The translations under genes and the position numbers were made by a program. Below are positions 21,080 through 32,090 of a DNA stretch of 40,067 nucleotides, one piece after another (the first letter of the stretch is position 1; each line of letters begins with the position of its first letter). The notes under the pieces were generated by a model. That model was not told where the DNA came from and did no database searches. It saw only the letters and a list, made by a program, of their open reading frames with translations. This DNA comes from Gnetum montanum (Eukaryota > Streptophyta > Gnetopsida > Gnetales > Gnetaceae), in NCBI GenBank assembly GCA_015680685.1, contig MNCI01016311.1, positions 9,310-49,376 on the forward strand. Direction: 5' to 3'.

Positions 21080-21109
21080 GCTATGCTACACTACGTAGTG
21101 TAGCATAGC
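21080..21109. repeat. Perfect 30-bp palindrome in the E1 3' LTR
   Basis: GCTATGCTACACTAC is followed directly by its exact reverse complement. Beyond one mismatched pair, six more bases on each side also pair. The other LTR (38283-38326) keeps arms TATGCTACACTA/TAGTGTAGCATA with a 7-base centre. Confidence 0.95.
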
Positions 21110-21722
21110 ATAGCAACTAGCCTTAGTCATGAAAGCTTTGCTAATTTATCAAATTTTCTTCCTGCGATGCATGTCTCACGAACTCTGCTACTTCTTTCCT
21201 TCGAGCTACCTTTTGTCTCTTCCGCAGGATTGCTACACCTCGCTGAGCCTTGTAGCTCAGTGTAGCATAGCAGTAGACATGGTCCACTACTTCCTAGCAG
21301 AAAGGGACATTGGTGAAGGATTTGAAATTAAGCATGGGGAACTATTAGTGAAGCTATTTCCATGCTATGCTAGGTTATGTGGTGTAGCATAGTGTGGCAC
21401 TTCATTCTACAACTATCTTCCAAAGCTTGCTACACTACATGGCAAGGCGTAGCATAGCATAGCAGACTTCATGACTTAGAAAACTTGCCGAACTGTTCCT
21501 AGTAAATTCTATGCCATTTTTAAGTAGGATTTTGACTAGGTGGGCTACTTAGGCGGATAGGCAGGATGAGCCATAGAACCTATTTACACCTAAAGTAGAA
21601 AAGTTTCCAAACTGGCTGACCTAGACTCAGAGCATTCTCCTCCTGATGAACTGTCGTAGTGCTTGCGCAGATTGCAAGGCCTAGTGAAGCAAGGATGACT
21701 TCAAATTTTTTGGGGTGTTTCA

Positions 21723-21738
21723 TTGACCCCTCTTTGTC
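21723..21738 (-). other. Polypurine tract of E1
   Basis: On the minus strand GACAAAGAGGGGTCAA precedes the LTR start TGAAACA. Same layout as in E0 and E2. Confidence 0.8.
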
Positions 21739-21740
21739 GA

Positions 21741-22785
21741 CATTTGGAGAACAGGCTCAATAAATGTTGGCAAAGAATACGAAACACCATAGCAGAGAAA
21801 ATGTTAAGGTTGTTGCTTAGTGAGTGTCGAGACATCACTTGGACACACTTGAGAGTGTTGCATTGGTTTGGTAGAGGTTAAGGCAGAGAGAAAAGATGAT
21901 GTTTAGTAGAGTCCCTCATTAGAATGCTCTGAGGGACTCCTTCACATTTTCATCTTTGGCTGGCATTGTTCTTCAACCTCTCATAGGATGGGTACTTCCT
22001 TCACAGGATGAGTTTCATTACATCCGTGAAGAGTTTTGACGTGCCTACCAGTGTGTTCCATGTGGCAAGCTGTGTTACGTGTGCCATGGAACTGGCATTG
22101 TGTTCCTCAGGTGGTGATTTGTGTTACGCGCATCACGGGAGTTTGCACTCTATAGTAGCCAAGCTAGCTAAGGCGCTTTCTTTGCGATGTTGTAGCATTT
22201 GCTGCTATGGTGAGATGTGTCTACGAGGAAAAGGTCTTACTGGCTGCTGGCATTGTTGTGACTCTTGGGTACTGTCGTTGGTGTGAGATGCCCAAAGCAA
22301 GAAGGACAGCAGTGACCTTGGCAGCACTGCGTGGAGGAGCTAGCCTTGAAGGTGTCAGGCACTGTTGCAGATGAGGATGCTCTGGAATCCCTACCAGGGG
22401 CTTGCATTCCTGATTCAGCTATGGGATCAGTTGTCACATAGCTAATGTCATGCAAGCCTAGGCATTGGCAGGGAGCTAGAGTAACAATATTATGGCTAGG
22501 CCATAATATTTCTGGAACTCCAGATGTAGGAGCTAGCCCAAGAACCACCGTTAGGGTGGTGGGCCATGGAGATGGTAGGTTCGAAGGGCCAGTGTGATGC
22601 CATAAGGCATCTTTGAAGGATTAGCATGATGCCAAGGGTGGAGGTATCATGTGTGTCCTGGACCATTTTCTTAGAGTGTTGTGAATGATGTTCCAGAGCT
22701 ACGACATCCCACCCACACGTTAGCATCACGCCCACTCGTTCGATGTGTATCTGGTGCTGCTGCATGCTGAGGATGCAATGCGAAC
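21741..22785 (-). other. Conserved tail of E1 with possible third reading frame
   Basis: This is homologous to 8816-9872 of E2. It has open frames at 22765-22496 (HQIHIERV, LTCGWDVVALEH, TLGIMLILQRC) and 22548-22237 (GVPEILWPSHNIVTL, SYVTTDP, GRDSRAS). The second has no ATG, so any product would need a frameshift or a longer ancestral frame. No family is recognised. Confidence 0.4.
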
Positions 22786-23105
22786 CTAGTTTAAGGTCTT
22801 GGTAGACCAGGTGCTAGTTTAAGGTCCCAGCAGATCGTTGTGCTAGCTTAAGGTCCTAGAAAATCGTACATGCCAGTTTATCATCATAACAAACATGCAA
22901 TGCTAGTTTATAGTCATAGTGTACTAACATTGCCCATTTTACATCATAGTGGATGGTTGTTGCCAGTTCTACGCCATAGCGAAAGCTGCTCGATGCCGCT
23001 AGTTTATCATCATTGTAGACACTGCTCGGTGCTATTGCTAGTCTATCATCGTAGCAGATGGTGCTTGGTGAGACTGCCAATTTATCATCATAGCGGATGG
23101 TTCTT
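22786..23105 (-). repeat. Dyad array directly after pol (E1)
   Basis: About ten units on the plus strand read GCTAGTTTA followed by a 4-bp dyad with a 6-base centre. Arms are GGTC/GACC (22795), GGTC/GATC (22823), and CATC/GATG (22943, 23046, 23087), plus decayed units. It begins 18 bases beyond the pol stop, as in E2. Confidence 0.85.
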
Positions 23106-23122
23106 GTTGTTGTTGTTGTGCT

Positions 23123-24290
23123 TCAGACGTAGTATGGTTTGAGATACAAGTGATTCACTGGGTTGGCGAACTCGTTGCTGTTCATGTCCATCAGCTTGAA
23201 GGCTTCATTTCTGAAGGCTTTGGTGACCATGTAAGGACCTTCCCAGTTGGTTGAGAATTTGCTTACATGCTCACGAACGGCCTTGAGGATGAGTTCTCCT
23301 TTCTGCACTGGTCATCAATGTGGGTTTGCATGGTGCTTCTGCTGTTGTTTGCTCTAGTAGTGCTCAATTCATCTTTGTGTCTACATGCGTTCCTCCTCCA
23401 CTAAATCAAGGTCTATGGTTTGCGATTCATTGTTCTGGGCTTCGCTCACAACATTGAATAGGATCATTCGAAGTGAGGGTACCTACAACTCAAGGGAAAA
23501 TACAGCTTTAGATTAGTAAACAAGACTGTAAGGGGTCTTACTTGTTGTAGTTCTACAAGTCATTCTATAGGCCTATAGGATGTAGAGGATTTTCTCATGC
23601 CACTGCCTCTTACTATTGCTAAGCATCTACTTTAGTAGGTTGATGATGGACTTATTTGTAGCCTTTGCTTGCCCGTTCGCCTATGGATAATAAGGGGAAG
23701 AAAATGATTGTTTAATGCCTAGATTGCTACAGAAGGTTTGAGTTTTTGTACTATTGAATTGTTACCCATTGTTAGTCACAATAGTCATTGGAAGCCCAAA
23801 CCTTATCATAATGTTTTCGAGGATGAAATGGAAGATTTGCTGAGATGTCGTCCTCCTTAGAGGAATAGCTTCCACCCACTTGGTAAAATACTCTGTGGCG
23901 GTGATAATGAAGCTATGCCCCACGAAGGACTTAGGCGTGATGGGCCCTATGAGGTCTAATCCCCATTGTTGGAAGGCCCACGTGATTTGCATTGGGTGTA
24001 GGTTTGTAGGTGCTATGTGTATGAGATTTGCATATCTTTGGCACATGTTGCATGTCTTGACTTTCGACAGGCAGTCATGCTCCATGTAGGGCCAATAGTA
24101 CCCTAGGCATTTGATTTTCACAGCCATAGCCCTAGGTGCTATGTGTCCACCACACAGCCCTTCATAAACCTCATTAACTACCTTTTGCACCTTCTCATCA
24201 CCCACGCATGCTAGAAATATCCTGTCATAGGATTGTCAGCACAAGGTGTCATTTCCCATGAGCATGTATTGTCAAGCACGCTTATCGATT
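23123..24290 (-). pseudogene. Integrase of E1
   Basis: The stop is at 23123-23125 after HLYLKPYYV. The zinc-binding region is clear at 24150-24010 (GGHIAPRAM, YYWPYMEHD, CNMCQR). The first catalytic Asp is in WGLDLIGPI, and TEYFTKWVEAIPL follows. The box that normally reads S/T-D-N-G is TNNG near 23766, so the second catalytic Asp is Asn. The third catalytic residue near 23672 reads AKATNK where EATNK is expected. A TAG replaces Gln in YYPQANG. Downstream are FSTNWEGPYMV and EAFKLMDMN of the C-terminal barrel. The protein cannot be active. Confidence 0.85.
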
Positions 24291-24298
24291 GCATCTCT

Positions 24299-24840
24299 CT
24301 AGGCCGATGTCAATCCACCTGGGGGTTCTCCATGTTGTAGATAAGCTTTAATGTTTGCATACCACTCTTGGGTATCTGTAGCACTGACAGATGCCACATG
24401 TTCCACCTGAGTGATAGGCCTTGCGCATTCTATGATTGAGGTTGGCAGGTTTGCCAAGGAATGTGATGGAATATTTAATGCTAGGGTAGCTAAGGTGTCT
24501 ACCATAGTGTTTTTGTTGCGTGGCACATGTTGCACATCAGTGGTCTCAAATTTCTTAAGTAGGGTTTTTTCTAGGTCACAGTAGGGCTGTAGGTGTCTAG
24601 CTTTATAGGCATAGAATTTGGTGATTTGATTCATGACTAGTTGTGAATCTCCCCGGATTGCCAAGTGTTGTATGCACAGTGCTCAGGTAGTTAAGAGGCC
24701 TCTGAGTAGCCCCTCATACTCTTCCACGTTGTTGGTGCAAGGGAATGTAAATCAATCAGCTGATGGGTGCATTTCCCCTTAGGGGAATGTGATCATGGAA
24801 GAAATGCTACTTCCTCATGCGATTGAGGCAGCGTCGAAGT
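24299..24840 (-). pseudogene. Archaeal-type (second) RNase H of E1
   Basis: The open part (24664-24299) shows GDSQLVMNQI, LQPYCDLEKTLL, HVPRNKNTMVDTLATLAL. Upstream, in a shifted frame, stands EGLLRGL. This order (E...GL, then GDSQLV, then N-x-x-(A/V)D-x-LA) is that of the additional RNase H of Tat-lineage elements, between the classical RNase H and integrase. Frameshifts separate it from both neighbours. Confidence 0.75.
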
Positions 24841-25099
24841 GTAAAGTGGCTTCGAAGTGCGATGGGACGATGTTGACATTGCTAACATATTCATCTAGGA
24901 ACTTAGGGTCTATGGTTGCCTGGTCGTCAACTGGCAAGGCCATGAGTTGGATTGCTATGGCTTGATCCTTTGTCGATGATTGACTTACATAGCATAGGTC
25001 AAATTTCGTGCTTATTGCCTTCCATCAGGCTATCTTGCTACTTTCGTATAGGTTGCTGGTGATAGCCCGGAGTATATTGCTTTTGCAAATGATGTTTAT

Positions 25100-26400
25100 T
25101 GTGCTGCAGAATAAGTAATGCCACAACACTTTTAGTGTGAACACTAGGCTAGGAAATTCCTCTCCACTTCATTGTATTTTTCCTCGTATGCTACTAGTGC
25201 ATGGCTCAGGTAGTACACTAGTATCTCAGAACCGTCATCTCACTTCTGACATAGCAATGCAGATATGGATGTTTCAAAGGTGGCAAGGTATATGAATAAA
25301 GGCTTGTCCGTTTGTGGTGGGTGCACTATTAGCAGGTGTGAGAGTTCTTTCTTCAAGTCATTGAAGGCTTGTTGACACTAGGTTATCCATTCAAAGTCAA
25401 TCCCCTTCTTTAGAAGATGTTCCATGGGGTGTAACTTGTTGGTCAACCTTGCTATAAACCTTCAAATGAATTACACTCTATCTTTTAAACCACATAACTC
25501 CTTAATATTTGTGGGAGGCGCTAGATTGAAAATGGCCTTGAATTTGTCGGGATCCACCCGTATTCCGGCCTCTGATACTACAAACCCTAACATGCATCCT
25601 GTTTTCACCCCGAAGATGCACTTCTTAGGATTGAGACATAAATCATGCATCTGGTAGCATTTGAGGACTACCCCTAGATTGCATGGGTGATCAACGACCT
25701 CCTTGGACTTGACTGCTATATCATCCACGTAGTCATTTAATGTTCCTAGGATGTAGTCTTTGAAAGAGTAAGTCATGGAATGCTGGTAGGTAGCTCCATA
25801 ATTTTTGAGCCTGGAAGGCATCATGGTATAGCAGAAGGTCTCCCATGGGGTCATGAAGGTTTTTGATAGCTGGTGCTCTCGGTTAATGTGGATTTGGTTG
25901 TATTTGGAGAAACCATCCATAAAGGATAACAGAGCATGGCTAGCCATGGTGTCAATGAGTTGATTGATGCTCAGGAGTGGGAAGTTGTCTTTGATCGTTG
26001 CTTTTTTCAAATCTTAAAAGTCTATACAAATTCGTATTCCTCCCATTTTCTTCAAAACCACAACGATGTTGGATATCCACTCTGAATAGTCAACTGCATG
26101 GATGAAACCTTCTTGGTATAGCTTAGTGATTTCATCCCTGATAGCTCGTGTGATTTCTGGCTTAACTTTGTGAGCTTTCTGCTTAACTGTCTTTACGTGG
26201 GGGTCTAAGATGATGTTGTGTTGAATCAACTGTGGGTCTAGACCCAACATGTCACTGTAAGACCATGCAAAGAAATCAATGTTATCTTGCAAAAAATTGG
26301 CTATATTTTTGTGCATTTGCATGTCTAGGAGGGAGCTGAGTTTCAATGTTTTCGCCTCCTCCTTTGATGTGGTCACAGGCATCTCAACAAGAGGATCTTT
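25100..26400 (-). pseudogene. Reverse transcriptase and classical RNase H of E1
   Basis: RT occupies 26382-25471, in two open frames parted by a TAA at about 26013 (in ICIDF-stop-DLKK). Motifs in order: FFAWSYSDMLGLDP, GGIRICIDF, LLSINQLID, FMDGFSKYNQIHI, CYTMMPSRLKN, YVDDIAVKS (intact catalytic pair), LCLNPKKCIFGV, GIRVDPDK, LAPPTNIKEL. After stops at RV-stop-FI-stop-RF comes RNase H (about 25330-25140) with HPPQTDKPLFIYLA and ILVYYLSHAL. Upstream, 26400-26640 is a decayed N-terminal connector (KDPLVEMPVTTS). Confidence 0.88.
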
Positions 26401-26827
26401 GATTACATCCCCGGCCTCTAAGTCTAGGGCTTAGACCAGATGCTTGAGCTAGTCTAGGGATGCTTCTAAAGCTGCTATGGTGCCAGTTGTGGTCGACCCC
26501 CAGTTAATCATATCAAGGTTCAACTGTCTCGCAAGCTTGCCCTGTGGCCCTATTAGTGTTAAACGCGTGAAAAGGTCATGAGGAATTTCCATCTCTTGCT
26601 TGACCTACCATCATAAGATGAAATCTTGGTTAAGAGGCATTTTTTGGCAGGAATTGTGTGGAATGAAAACTCGCAAAGTAGTGATGCGATGCAACTTGTG
26701 AAGTGTGATGATGTAAAGATTGTGAGTTTGCTAATTTAGGATCATGGCAGACTGCCAAGACACAAAAGCGTAGGATTTCTATTGTAAAATGTGAAGTTGT
26801 ATGACTGTCGACATGCAAATGCCAAAC

Positions 26828-27152
26828 TGCTAGTTTAATGTCATTTTGGAGTGCCAAATCGCAACATGCAAAATCTTAATAGGTAAGATAATAGTATATA
26901 GAACAGGAAATTGCGAGCATAAGAAGTATCGAATTGCTGATGCAAAAATGGAAACATTAAACTGCTAAGAAATGTGATACTCCCTATGTGGAAGAAGATG
27001 AGATAAGCACTGATGTAAGCATGTGGTGTTCTTCGTTTAACGTCATTGCGGACCGCAAATGTAATAGGTCGAGACTGCTAGTTTTGGGTCTTTTCGGACC
27101 AGTAGGGATGCATCTATGTTAGGGTTGCTAGTTTAAGGTCTTTTGGACCATC
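26828..27152 (-). repeat. Dyad repeats between RT and the antisense gene promoter (E1)
   Basis: There are four units on the plus strand at 26828 (decayed), 27034 (GTC-attgcg-GAC), 27076 (GGTC-ttttcg-GACC) and 27126 (GGTC-ttttg-GACC), three of them after TGCTAGTTT. It is the counterpart of 4757-4880 in E2. Confidence 0.8.
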
Positions 27153-27334
27153 AATCAAAAACAAATATATTGTATATATATATTTTTATTTTGGTAAGGC
27201 AAGTAGCTAGCTTGAAGCGTGTTAAGGCTTTAATGCTAATAGTGTTATGATGTCATGGCGAGCATGCTACACTATACAGCACGCTTCACATTAATCAGAG
27301 AGAGAGAGGGCAGAAAGTTTCCCTCCCCTTATGG

Positions 27335-27347
27335 CCATAAATAGGGG
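27335..27347 (+). promoter_or_regulatory. TATA-like box of the antisense gene in E1
   Basis: CCATAAATAGGGG, preceded by GAGAGAGAG and TTTCCCTCCCC, about 155 bases before the ATG at 27495. It is conserved in E2 (4564-4576, other strand). Confidence 0.55.
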
Positions 27348-27494
27348 TTAGACCCTAGCAATTTTTCCAATTTTATCATAAGAGCGCAGAACCCTCATCG
27401 GAGCACAAGGTGATTTCGGAGTTCGATGCAATTGTGTTGATCGATTAGAAAGGTGAATTTCTACAGTGAAGGGCATAAATCTGCAAATAGGACC

Positions 27495-30400
27495 ATGGCT
27501 CCTAAGATCCATTTGGTGCTTGCAAAGGTTGAGGAGGCAAACAAGACCCTGGGACATGCACCACAAGCACACGTTGCAATGTAGCAAAGCACACTGTTGG
27601 CCCAGTAAGTTACTATGTCCTCTTTGCCTTTTTTGTGTTGCACTTTCTATCATTCTCTGCTCTTGTTTTGCATCCTATTTGTTTGTGTCCATTCTTGGTT
27701 ATCTACATTTTCTGTGATTATGTATTTTTGGCCTTTTCACTATCACAGTTGCTATTTTGACCATGGAAGATGCATAAACATTGCATCATGATTGCATGCA
27801 AGGCCACTGAAACCACTGACTCCATGGTTGTTACAACCGCGGGGGCTAGGGTAGTTTAAGTTTCTTAACCTTAGCATGCTACAATGTAAGATCCTTGAAG
27901 GGGACAAGCCATGATGTGATGTGGAAACATGACACATGTTTTGTTAAGGTGTGTTATTAGTTATTTTGCTACTATGCTAGGCTATTCGCATGCTCATGCT
28001 ACGCTAGGCTTCCATGCTCTTGCTATGCTACGTGCGGGTAGAGGGTTATGCTATGCTATATGTATGGACTGCTAGACATTGCTATGTTGCATGTGTATTG
28101 TGTTTAAGTGTGATGATAATATTTGCTCATTGCATTGTACAGGGTGGGACCAAGGTCTCAGCTATTCGTTTTGGACATTGGAGGTGTCTTGTGCCATGTG
28201 AGAAGACCTGTGGCCAACGCCCCTCCTCCCCCAATACGTTTGGTAGATTGAGTGATTTGGTTCAAAAAAGGGGCACAAGACTTCTTGCAATTCCTTCTCA
28301 ACCACTTTAGTGTGATTGTTTGGTCTTTCCTAGAGGAGAAGGAGTCATCCTGCATAATAGAAGCCATGTTGCTAGGGGCAAGTCGAGGCATCTTGAGATA
28401 TTTTTTTGATGAGGCAATCATGAGCAGGCAGGGAGGGGGATCCAGCCAACACTCAACAGAGTTGAGGCATTTAGCCTAGATCTGGGACATGTCGAAATAC
28501 AACTACTATCACCAGTACAACACATTTTTTCTTGCATGTCACATGGTGAGATACTTTCAGAACCCACAGGGGACTTTCTACTTTGCTGGCAGGTGAGTTT
28601 TGCATCTTTTCTCTGCTTCGTTGTGCAACACTGAACATACCTAGCCAAATGCTAATAGTGTGTGTTTGTCACTAGGTTCTATATTGATGATGATGTCATT
28701 CACAACCAGTCGGCTCTACTAGCTACCATGCAGCTAGCTCTATAGGAGTTTGCTTCTGCCAGAAACTTTTGGGCAGGTGTGATTGGTCAGTGCAGGGGAG
28801 AATACCATACTTACCTACGCACGTTCTACATTTTCTACAATCAATGTAGGAGGAAGGATTGGCTGGATAAGGAGTGGAAAGAACCCTTCAAACAAGTCAC
28901 ATTTGAAGAGGTTTTGATTGAACTCCTGCTGTTTTTGTTACCCTATAGACCTAGTGGGTCAAAAGGCAGGTGCTACATGCTCAAGTGTTTTTGCAATCCT
29001 TGCATTTTCTACATTGTTATGCTAAGTGCATTTTGTGAAAATTTTTGTAGACAAAGAAGCCTCGTGAGGTGATGGTGGTAACCACCGAGAGGCAGGAGGC
29101 AAACATCTACTTCAAATATGGTGAAGTAGCAGCAAGCCAGAGCTGGTTAGAACAAGGGACCCCAGACTCCTTTCTCAAGAAAGTCTAAACGACGAGGCTT
29201 ATGGATCTATTCATGGCTCCGAATCTGAGCATCTCTACCACCGAGATACTCTCCTTGGTCAACTCCTTCTTTGGGAGGGTAGGACTTTTTTGCACGTACG
29301 TGTGGGGCATGTGGGTGGTCATTGAAATTAATGACCAACTCTTTACAGATCTGTTCGACATTCCTACCAATGGTACCTCCATAGTGTTAAAGAACAAGTA
29401 GGAGTTAACTCTTCAGAAGCAGCATATCAAGGAGTGGCTAAGGCTCACCAAGGAGCAAAAAGGGTTCCCCATGGAAAGGCTTAAGGATAGCCTTACCATG
29501 GGGATTTACCCAGTCTTTCGTGCCCATGCATTCCCTCAATTGCTCATCCAAGGGAAGGTCCTGGGGCTTGAGCAAGCCTAGATAATGTGGGAGGTTATGG
29601 AAGAAGGGGCTCGTTACAATTGGGCCAGTTTTCTATGTAGTGGCTTGTAGGCTGAGATTTTGGGACTCCATGAGCACACAGAGTCTCGCTCTAACATATA
29701 CTATGCCTTTTACATAGGCTTTCTAAAGTGGTTCGTGGAGTTCCTAGTGGTCCAGAAGGATGGAGTTTGGTCTGTGCGAGATTGTGATCAGATTCCTAAG
29801 TCATGGATTCGACAGGTCCTCCAGACTATGCGAGCCCAGGATCCTGCGAAAATGGTTGGGGAGTCGTTGTCTATAACGACTAAAGATCTGGTGGTTTGTA
29901 GCATTCGTGGCTAGGACAGCGTGGGAGAGACATCCCCTATTATAACTAGTAGCATGACATGGGGTGAACGTCTCATAGCTGAGACTGTGCCCAGGGAGTT
30001 GTGAAGGAAGAGACCTCCCCAAGCTAGGGAAACCCTTCGCGAAGAGGAGGGATGAAGACTATAGCTCAAGCTGCAGAGGACACAACCCCCCATTGGTAGG
30101 CATTTTTTTGTAATGCTTACTTTGCTATAGTTTGCTATGCTATGTTGTGCCAGGCAATGCGGCATAGCGCAACATCCATTTTGAGCTAACTTGTTTTGAA
30201 TCGATGCAAACATGCTTTTTTTGCTAGCAGAGGAAGAAGAAGATGAAGAAGAAGATGATGAGGAAGTATCGGCCCTTAGGAATGGGGCAACGAATAAATA
30301 CGTGGAGGCCCAGTCTCAGACGAAAGGGCCCTGGTCAGGAATAAGGGAGCTACTTTCTCTAGGGTAGGGCTCTTATCATTAGGAAGCCTCTTCCTACCAA

Positions 30401-31911
30401 TGAAGAGGCACCTCCCTTACATAAAAAAAATGCTGGTCTCCTAAAAGAAAAGGCAGTAGTGCATGAGGAAGGGACTTGCATGGATTTGGTAGGGCCCTCC
30501 ATTGAGGCTACCATGATAATCTTGCATCAGCAAGAAGAAAGATCATAGTCAAGAATTGGTGAGTTGGTTGGACTTCTGCCTTATCATAGTTCATTTTGGC
30601 CATTGCTGACATGCTTAATCATGTAACAGGTGCTACTGCTGATGCCGTGAGACCTCCTCTGATTCGTGCGAAGTCATGGGCCGAGATCCCTGACAAGTTT
30701 ATGTTCGTGCAGGGACTTTTTGATGACATGATCAAATGCTTTCAACAGGTAGACCTTGACGTGGGTAATTAGTAGTATTAAATGATCCTATGTTGTTATG
30801 CTAAAAAATTTTGAGTTCATTGATTTTGCTATGCTAACGCGATTGGTACTTTCTTCATGTTGATTCAACCTCTCAGCTCAAATGGGACTCAGCTCGACCC
30901 ATGAGAATTGGCGCCATGCCTAGACTCTCACCTAACATGACCCAGGTACCTCATCGCATGTTTGACAAGGCTCACAAGTGTTTCTTGCACTCGGCATGCT
31001 CCTTTTGGGAGTGTAGGTGCGTCAACGAGGACCTGTGGAAATGGGTCTAAAGGGCTGAGCAGAGGGAGGCTGACCTAGCTGCTGATGTGGAGAATCTCAA
31101 GTCGAGGAACAATTTTCTTATAAACCGTAACCTTGACGTTGAGGGCTGGTACAAGGCTATGGATGATTATACCAAATTTTGGACTGTCGTTCACTAGAAC
31201 GTTGAGTCCATTGATGAGATAGTCAAGTAGCAAATGCAAATGGACTTGTTAGCTAGAAGTGTCAAGATGTGAAAGATATCAATGCCAAAGTCTTCGAATG
31301 GGGGAGAACCTAGAGAAACCACAAACACACATACAATCTAGAGAAAGAAATCCATCAAAGATTGTACAAAGACATTGTTGTGGAGGCATTCACGTACAAA
31401 GCATTTGTAAATTCCATCGATGCTTCTGAGGCCTATGGTAAGTTCAAAGAGCAAGTGAAGACCATGGAATCTCCTAACTTGAAGGTGGACCTTCCTACAG
31501 GAGAGACCGCAACTACCTCCCTTTCCCCAGAACCTCTAAGATGGATGACCGTGGAAAGGGAGAAAGTTGCTACTATGAATGCTGAACCTAGCGATAGGCG
31601 TTGGATGGACATTACAACAGAGGAGATTTGGCATCACCTCAAGCTCAGTCTAGACTGGATACCCCTTGAGACTGACGTGAGCCCCTCTCATGTTAGTCGC
31701 TTTAATGGGTGCTATGTTATAGCTTGCATTTGTTGCATTTGTTGCCCTAGCTGACTACTTCATTCTTGTGATGCAGGCTCCAGATGAGGGTGCGAGACCC
31801 ATGGAGGAAGGGAATGAAGAATCGACAGAAGGCAATGTAGGGGCAGATGATGCACAAGCAAATGAAGTAGATGCAAGTGGCAAAGGCAATGTGAATGAAG
31901 ACAACCCATGA
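27495..31911 (+). pseudogene. Multi-exon gene antisense to E1: FCP1-like domain plus unknown C-terminal half
   Basis: Proposed exons by GT-AG signals and reading frame: 27495-27604, 28143-28592, 28676-28969, 29051-30095, 30231-30558, 30630-30748, 30877-31708, 31777-31911. Exon 1 starts MAPKIHLVLAKVEE. Exons 2-3 show LFVLDIGGVLCHV, DFLQFLLNHFSVIVWS, YNTFFL, FYIDDD. The order and spacing resemble plant FCP1/NLI-interacting-factor HAD phosphatases. However, the first motif has GG for the catalytic D-x pattern, and the acidic pair after the NTxxL box is lost, so it is probably non-catalytic. Exon 4 (WVVIEINDQLFTDLF, YNWASFL) is unrecognised. Exon 5 opens with an acidic run. Exon 7 has a possible coiled coil (READLAADVENLKSRN). 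The end is EDNP-stop. About ten stops make this copy dead. Only exons 1-4 are confirmed by the E2 copy. Confidence 0.6.
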
Positions 31912-32090
31912 CAACATGGGATTTTTTTTGAATTCTTTTGCAAATTTTAAAATGCTGAAATTTTGAAATTGTTTGAAAATTTTACAAGCATTGCCAATAG
32001 CCAAAAATTTTTAATGAAATAAAGAAATTTATAAAAGAAACCGATTTTATGTTAACTTGTGTACTATGTAAAGTTTCCATGCTCTCGTAT
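31912..32090 (+). other. 3' end region of the antisense gene
   Basis: It is AT-rich, with GAAATAAAG near 32020 as a possible poly(A) signal about 110 bases after the stop. No other structure was seen. Confidence 0.35.

Larger units (their letters stand above)
20102..21722 (-). repeat. 3' LTR of E1 (1621 bp)
   Basis: On the minus strand it starts TGAAACACCCCAAAAAATTTG (given here as two runs: TGAAACACCCC, AAAAAATTTG) and ends TCAATCGCTACA. It contains a perfect 30-bp palindrome at 21080-21109, many CTATGCTA-type words and a TATA box at 20792-20799. The polypurine tract adjoins it at 21723. Confidence 0.9.

Noticed and set aside
22870-23142. Plus-strand frame with repeated YHHS words
   Set aside because: It is a translation of the dyad array; the amino-acid repeat follows from the DNA repeat.
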